A DNA stretch of 23,553 nucleotides from an uncultured Clostridia bacterium. Lineage in GTDB: Bacteria; Bacillota; Clostridia; Oscillospirales; Oscillospiraceae. Of the stretch, positions 20,323-23,553 are shown in pieces (positions within the stretch are counted from its first letter, which is position 1; each line of letters begins with the position of its first letter). Position numbers and translations under genes: made by a program. The DNA is taken from positions 1 through 23,553 of the forward strand of contig CANDEH010000030.1 in assembly GCA_947383645.1 (NCBI GenBank), given 5' to 3'. The notes beneath the pieces were generated by a model. That model ran no database searches and was not told the origin of the DNA. It saw nothing but the letters and a program-made list of their open reading frames with translations.

Positions 20323-21668
20323 GCCCGGCCCTCCTTTCTGATCTCCGGCAGGTTCAGCAGCTTGTCCCGGTCGGAGAAGCAGGTGACCACGTAGAGCTCG
20401 CCGTCATCCTCCTCCGAGAGCAGCAGGTCCGCCGCCTCCCGGACGGTCTCCAGAACCTCTGTCTTCTCCGCCGGGACGCCGGTATAGGAGAAGCGGAGGG
20501 CCAGATCGCCGCAGTACCTCCCGCAGAGGAGAATCTTCCCGATGTGGGGGGCGTTCAGGCGGTCAAAGTCGATATCCCAGAGCCAGCTGGTCTCCCCGGT
20601 GAAGTACTTGCGGGAGATGGCGTCCACGATGACGAGCACCGTACAGGGCTCCCCCGCGGCGGCGATATAGGCTAAGTTGGTGTCGTAGGCGATAGAGTTC
20701 TCGTGCTTGCTGGTGAGGAGGGTGCCCCGGCGCCGCCCCAGGGTGAAGGTGACCATTCGGCCATTCTTCAGAATATAGTTGCTGATTACCCCGGCCATGA
20801 CGGACCTGTCCGCTCCCGACAGGACGCAGACCGACCAGGCGGCCAGAATGTTGTAGACGTTGTAGATGCTCCTGAAAGCCAGGGAGATATCCGCCTCGCC
20901 GTTGATGGTGAGCCGCCCCTCCTTCAGATCCAGCGCGGTGACGGCGAAATCGGCGGCGGGGCGGGCGTGGCCGCAGGCGGGGCAGCGGTAGTGCCCGATG
21001 TGGGCGTAGTGGTAACAGGAGTACGCCATGGGGCCCTTGCACACCGGACAGCGGGCCCCGTCGTGGTAGACGCCCCGGTGCTCTCTGGTACTCACCGAGC
21101 ACTCGTCCAGCCCGAACCACTTCACCCTCTCCGGGTCGTGGTCCCTGGCAAAGCAGGAGACCAGGGGGTCGTCGGCGTTGAGCACCAGGGTGGTGTCCGG
21201 GTGGATGGCGGGGAGGATGGCGTCGTAGACCCACTCCGGGTGGCCGTTGCGGCTGAGCTGGTCCCGGTAGAGATTGGTGATGACGAAGTGGGTGGGGTGG
21301 AAATGCCGGAAGGACACCCGGGCATACCGCTCGTCGCTCTCCAGAAGGAGCACATCCCCCCGCATTCTGCCGCGCAGCGTGCAGTGGCAGAGGATCAGGG
21401 TGGCGACACCCTCAACCTGGTTGGATCCCTCGGCGTTGTAAACCACGTCCAGGCCCTGGGCGCGGAGGATGGCCGCGATCATCTCCACGGTGGAGGTCTT
21501 GCCGTTGCTGCCGGTGACGGCGATAATCCGCTCCGGCAGCTTCACCCGGCGGAGCACGTCCGGGCAGAGTTTTAAGGCGTACTGCCCCGGCAGACTGCTC
21601 CCCTTGCCCACCAGCTTTCCCACAAAGCGCAGCAGTCTGCACAGCACGATGGCCAGCATCATTCTCAA
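20319..21668 (-). CDS. murT: MurT-like Mur ligase (DUF1727)
   Basis: A 449-residue Mur-ligase-type protein, the partner of GatD in lipid II amidation in Gram-positive bacteria. The ATP-binding loop GSNGKTS is at 53-59, 'YNAEGSNQ' at 77-84, and 'VITNLYRDQLSRNG' at 129-142. A four-Cys zinc ribbon (C207, C210, C229, C232) sits inside the central domain, as in MurT. The C-terminal domain has 'TGETSWLWDIDFDRL', matching the DUF1727 part. The start chosen is TTG 21668, 9 bases after AGGAGG; the longer frame begins at GTG 21686 before that site, and ATG codons follow two codons later. It overlaps gatD by four bases and follows the hydrolase gene closely. Confidence 0.92.
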   Translation of the reverse strand: MRMMLAIVLCRLLRFVGKLVGKGSSLPGQYALKLCPDVLRRVKLPERIIAVTGSNGKTSTVEMIAAILRAQGLDVVYNAEGSNQVEGVATLILCHCTLRGRMRGDVLLLESDERYARVSFRHFHPTHFVITNLYRDQLSRNGHPEWVYDAILPAIHPDTTLVLNADDPLVSCFARDHDPERVKWFGLDECSVSTREHRGVYHDGARCPVCKGPMAYSCYHYAHIGHYRCPACGHARPAADFAVTALDLKEGRLTINGEADISLAFRSIYNVYNILAAWSVCVLSGADRSVMAGVISNYILKNGRMVTFTLGRRRGTLLTSKHENSIAYDTNLAYIAAAGEPCTVLVIVDAISRKYFTGETSWLWDIDFDRLNAPHIGKILLCGRYCGDLALRFSYTGVPAEKTEVLETVREAADLLLSEEDDGELYVVTCFSDRDKLLNLPEIRKEGRA

Positions 21669-21682
21669 AGTCGATCCCCTCC

Positions 21683-22381
21683 TCACTGGTACAGGACGTG
21701 TTCCGTATCCCGCAGGAAGGCGGATACGGCCCGATTGAACTCCACACTGCGGCGGCTGGCGATGAAGTGGTCCCCCCTGAGCACCACTAACCGCCCCTCG
21801 CCGAGACTGTCGGCGATGAGCCGGGAGTGGGCGGCGCGGATCATGTCCCGGCTGCCCACGATCACCAGCACCGGCATCTTCAGCGCGGCCAGGTCCTCCG
21901 GGCGGATGTGGGGCTCCTTCACCATCAGTCCCAGCAGCTCCGTCCTGCGTCTCGCCTTCTCTCCCCGCCCCCGGCAGGCGGCGCAGTAGCCCAGGATGAT
22001 GGGCAGCTGTACCGAGGGCTTCACCCCCGACGGGCTCAAATTGGCCCCGTTGAGGATCAGCCGGCTCACCCGGTGGGGGTAGCGCAGGGCAAAGGTCAGG
22101 GCAATGTTCCCCCCGTCGCTGAACCCCAGGATATCGGCGCGTAAAATCCCCTGGCGGTCCATGAAGCAGAGTAGGTCCTCAGCAAACTGGTCTATGGTAA
22201 AGGGCGCGGTCCCCCGGGGGGACTGCCCATGGCCCCGGGTGTCCACGGCGTAGACCCTCCGGCTCTTGGCGAAGTAGGGGATCTGGCGGGCGAAGTAGTC
22301 CCCTCTCTCCCCGTTCCCGTGGAGCAGGATGAGGGGATGGCCCTCCCCCTGCGCGGTGAAGTGCAGTCGAATATCCGGCAT
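21683..22381 (-). CDS. Alpha/beta hydrolase
   Basis: A 232-residue single-domain alpha/beta hydrolase. The oxyanion 'LILLHGNGERGDYF' comes first, then the nucleophile elbow GFSDGG (Ser88), an acid at Asp179 in 'VIVGSRDMI', and the catalytic His205 in 'LRGDHFIA'. 'VYAVDTRGHGQSPRG' is typical of the esterase/lipase-type branch. The substrate is unknown. The ATG at 22381 follows GAGGA; the frame extends 38 codons further without support. Its stop lies next to the murT ribosome binding site, so hydrolase, murT and gatD form one operon. A link to cell-wall metabolism is only by position. Confidence 0.9.
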   Translation of the reverse strand: MPDIRLHFTAQGEGHPLILLHGNGERGDYFARQIPYFAKSRRVYAVDTRGHGQSPRGTAPFTIDQFAEDLLCFMDRQGILRADILGFSDGGNIALTFALRYPHRVSRLILNGANLSPSGVKPSVQLPIILGYCAACRGRGEKARRRTELLGLMVKEPHIRPEDLAALKMPVLVIVGSRDMIRAAHSRLIADSLGEGRLVVLRGDHFIASRRSVEFNRAVSAFLRDTEHVLYQ

Positions 22382-22517
22382 AGTTGTTTCCTCGGCGGTT
22401 TCTGTAGAATACGAAAACAGGACCGGCGATTTTTGGGCTCCCAATTCGCTTTCGCGCCCCCGGCGTCTGAACGGCTGTTTTCGTTGTGCAGTCATCCTCG
22501 GCTGTGGAGGATTCCGA
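22382..22517 (-). other. Short gap between DUF3781 and the hydrolase
   Basis: Nothing firmly identifiable. On the minus strand a TATTCT (22406-22411) lies about 25 bases before the hydrolase start and could be a -10 box, but no -35 box is visible. Confidence 0.3.
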
Positions 22518-22760
22518 TCACGGTTTTACCTTGTGCGCAGTGATAATTGTATAGCTATGGGCGTTGACTGTTATCCTGCAAGTATCTGTAACTGCATACC
22601 AATTTTTCCCGATTCTTTCCATTTTCGTACCGCGATCCAAAATCTGTGCTCTGCACCATTGGACAATGTCCTCCGCTTCCATCTGCAAGTTCCTTTTTAT
22701 CCTCTCCGCGCCCAGTTCCGTTGTATGCAGCTTATCGATATTTTCAATCAAGGAATTCAC
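22518..22760 (-). CDS. DUF3781 domain protein
   Basis: An 80-residue protein starting at GTG 22760, six bases after GGGAGGGGG. 'LIENIDKLHTTELGAERIKR' and the C-terminal 'RITVNAHSYTIITAHK' match the small DUF3781 family, whose function is unknown. A longer frame starts at GTG 22796, overlapping the mnmG stop. Base composition is lower in GC than mnmG and the hydrolase. It follows mnmG directly and is followed by 136 bp without a gene before the hydrolase; a weak ATCCTC/GAGGAT stem near 22495-22513 may end it. Confidence 0.85.
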   Translation of the reverse strand: MNSLIENIDKLHTTELGAERIKRNLQMEAEDIVQWCRAQILDRGTKMERIGKNWYAVTDTCRITVNAHSYTIITAHKVKP

Positions 22761-22792
22761 GCAATTCCCCCTCCCCCGTGTCAAAACAGTCT

Positions 22793-23553
22793 TCACGCGA
22801 GATATACCATCAATGCGGCGATGTCTGCGGGAGAGACCCCGGAAATACGACTGGCCTGGCCCAAATTTAACGGTTTTACCGCGCTCAGCTTCTCCCGGGC
22901 CTCCAAGCGGAGGCCGTCGATGGACCGGTAGTCCAGATCCGGCGGCAGGGCGCGGCCCTCCAGCCTCGCGAACTCCTCCACCTCCTGGATCTGGCGGCGG
23001 ATGTAGCCCTCGTACTTCACCGAGATCTCCACCTGCTCCGTCACCTCATCCGGCAGGTCCGGCCGGCAGGGGTCGAAGGGGGCCAAATCGGCGTAGCCCA
23101 CCTGGGGCCGGCGGAGAAGGGCGATCAGCGGCGCGCCGTCGCTTACTGGGGCGGTGCCCCGGCTGGCGAGCAGCTCGTTCAGTTCCGGCGAGGGGGCCAC
23201 CCCCTGAGCGGCCAGACGCCTGATCTCCCGGTCCACCGCCGCGTACTTCTCCTCCACGCGGCGCAGGCGCTCCCGGCTCACAAGACCGATCTCCCAGCCG
23301 ATCCGGCACAGGCGCTGATCGGCGTTGTCCTGGCGGAGGAGGAGGCGGTACTCGCTCCGGCTGGTCATCATGCGGTAGGGCTCGTCGGTGCCCTTGGTCA
23401 CCAGATCGTCGATCAGCGTACCGATGTAGCTCTCGCTGCGGCGGAGGATGAGGGGCGGCTTCCCCTGGAGCTTCCGGGCGGCGTTGACGCCGGCCACAAA
23501 GCCCTGGACCGCCGCCTCCTCGTAGCCGGAGGAGCCGTTGAACTGCCCCGCGC
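22793..23553 (-). CDS. mnmG: MnmG (GidA), C-terminal part, cut by the window end
   Basis: The last ~253 residues of MnmG, the FAD-dependent partner of MnmE that installs the carboxymethylaminomethyl group at tRNA wobble uridine. The visible part starts at 'AGQFNGSSGYEEAAVQGFVA' (the conserved Gln-Phe-Asn-Gly region near the FAD site) and includes 'ESYIGTLIDDLVTKGTDEPY', 'RMMTSRSEYRLLLRQDNADQ', 'YEGYIRRQIQEVEEF' and the C-terminal helical 'LNLGQASRISGVSPADIAAL'. The start lies beyond base 23553. The TGA stop overlaps the region of the downstream DUF3781 start. Confidence 0.97.
   Translation of the reverse strand, partial: AGQFNGSSGYEEAAVQGFVAGVNAARKLQGKPPLILRRSESYIGTLIDDLVTKGTDEPYRMMTSRSEYRLLLRQDNADQRLCRIGWEIGLVSRERLRRVEEKYAAVDREIRRLAAQGVAPSPELNELLASRGTAPVSDGAPLIALLRRPQVGYADLAPFDPCRPDLPDEVTEQVEISVKYEGYIRRQIQEVEEFARLEGRALPPDLDYRSIDGLRLEAREKLSAVKPLNLGQASRISGVSPADIAALMVYLA

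Overview
The window looks like chromosomal DNA of a GC-rich, endospore-forming Clostridia member, most likely Oscillospiraceae-like. The signs are the sporulation genes yqfC and yqfD, the PhoH/YbeY/Era/YqzL/RecO order typical of Firmicutes, a MurT/GatD-type pair, and strong AGGAGG ribosome binding sites. The taxonomic call is inference from gene content and GC-rich composition. There is no phage, CRISPR array, rRNA or tRNA that I can support.

Layout. 1-8580 (+) is a housekeeping block: yqfC, yqfD, phoH, a ybeY carrying an extra SRPBCC domain, a GNAT acetyltransferase, an unknown ORF, era, a yqzL-like small gene, recO, rpe and recR. In Bacillus the same cluster also holds yqfF, dgkA and cdd; these are absent here and the GNAT plus unknown ORF occupy that interval. 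8640-12053 (+) is accessory: a large membrane-tethered XRE regulator with an extracytoplasmic domain, a tiny acidic peptide locus framed by hairpins, and a second XRE/membrane protein. 12178-13254 (-) is mnmA. 13424-17159 (+) holds a lipoprotein and a translationally coupled pair: an E2-like acyltransferase homologue and an acyl-CoA ligase. 17468-19491 (+) holds a HAD phosphatase, an unknown protein and a third XRE/membrane protein. 19591-23553 (-) runs mnmG (cut by the window end), DUF3781, an alpha/beta hydrolase, murT and gatD.

The most striking non-coding signal is a family of structured intergenic repeats, with copies near 6043-6149, 10950-11135 and 17187-17330 and a possible decayed copy near 7006-7040. 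The copies share a 58-bp identical tail (two copies) and several hairpins whose arms change in compensatory fashion between copies. On the opposite strand the tail carries a Shine-Dalgarno sequence and a short conserved reading frame (V/M-K/R-G-T...LSRQI). In two copies the outermost hairpin shares an arm with the terminator hairpin of the upstream gene, so the two stems are mutually exclusive.

Other points worth a second look: the SRPBCC-YbeY fusion; a GatD homologue that seems to lack the nucleophilic cysteine; an E2-like protein with Glu where the catalytic His should be, coupled to an acyl-CoA ligase; and three XRE-type regulators that each carry membrane segments.
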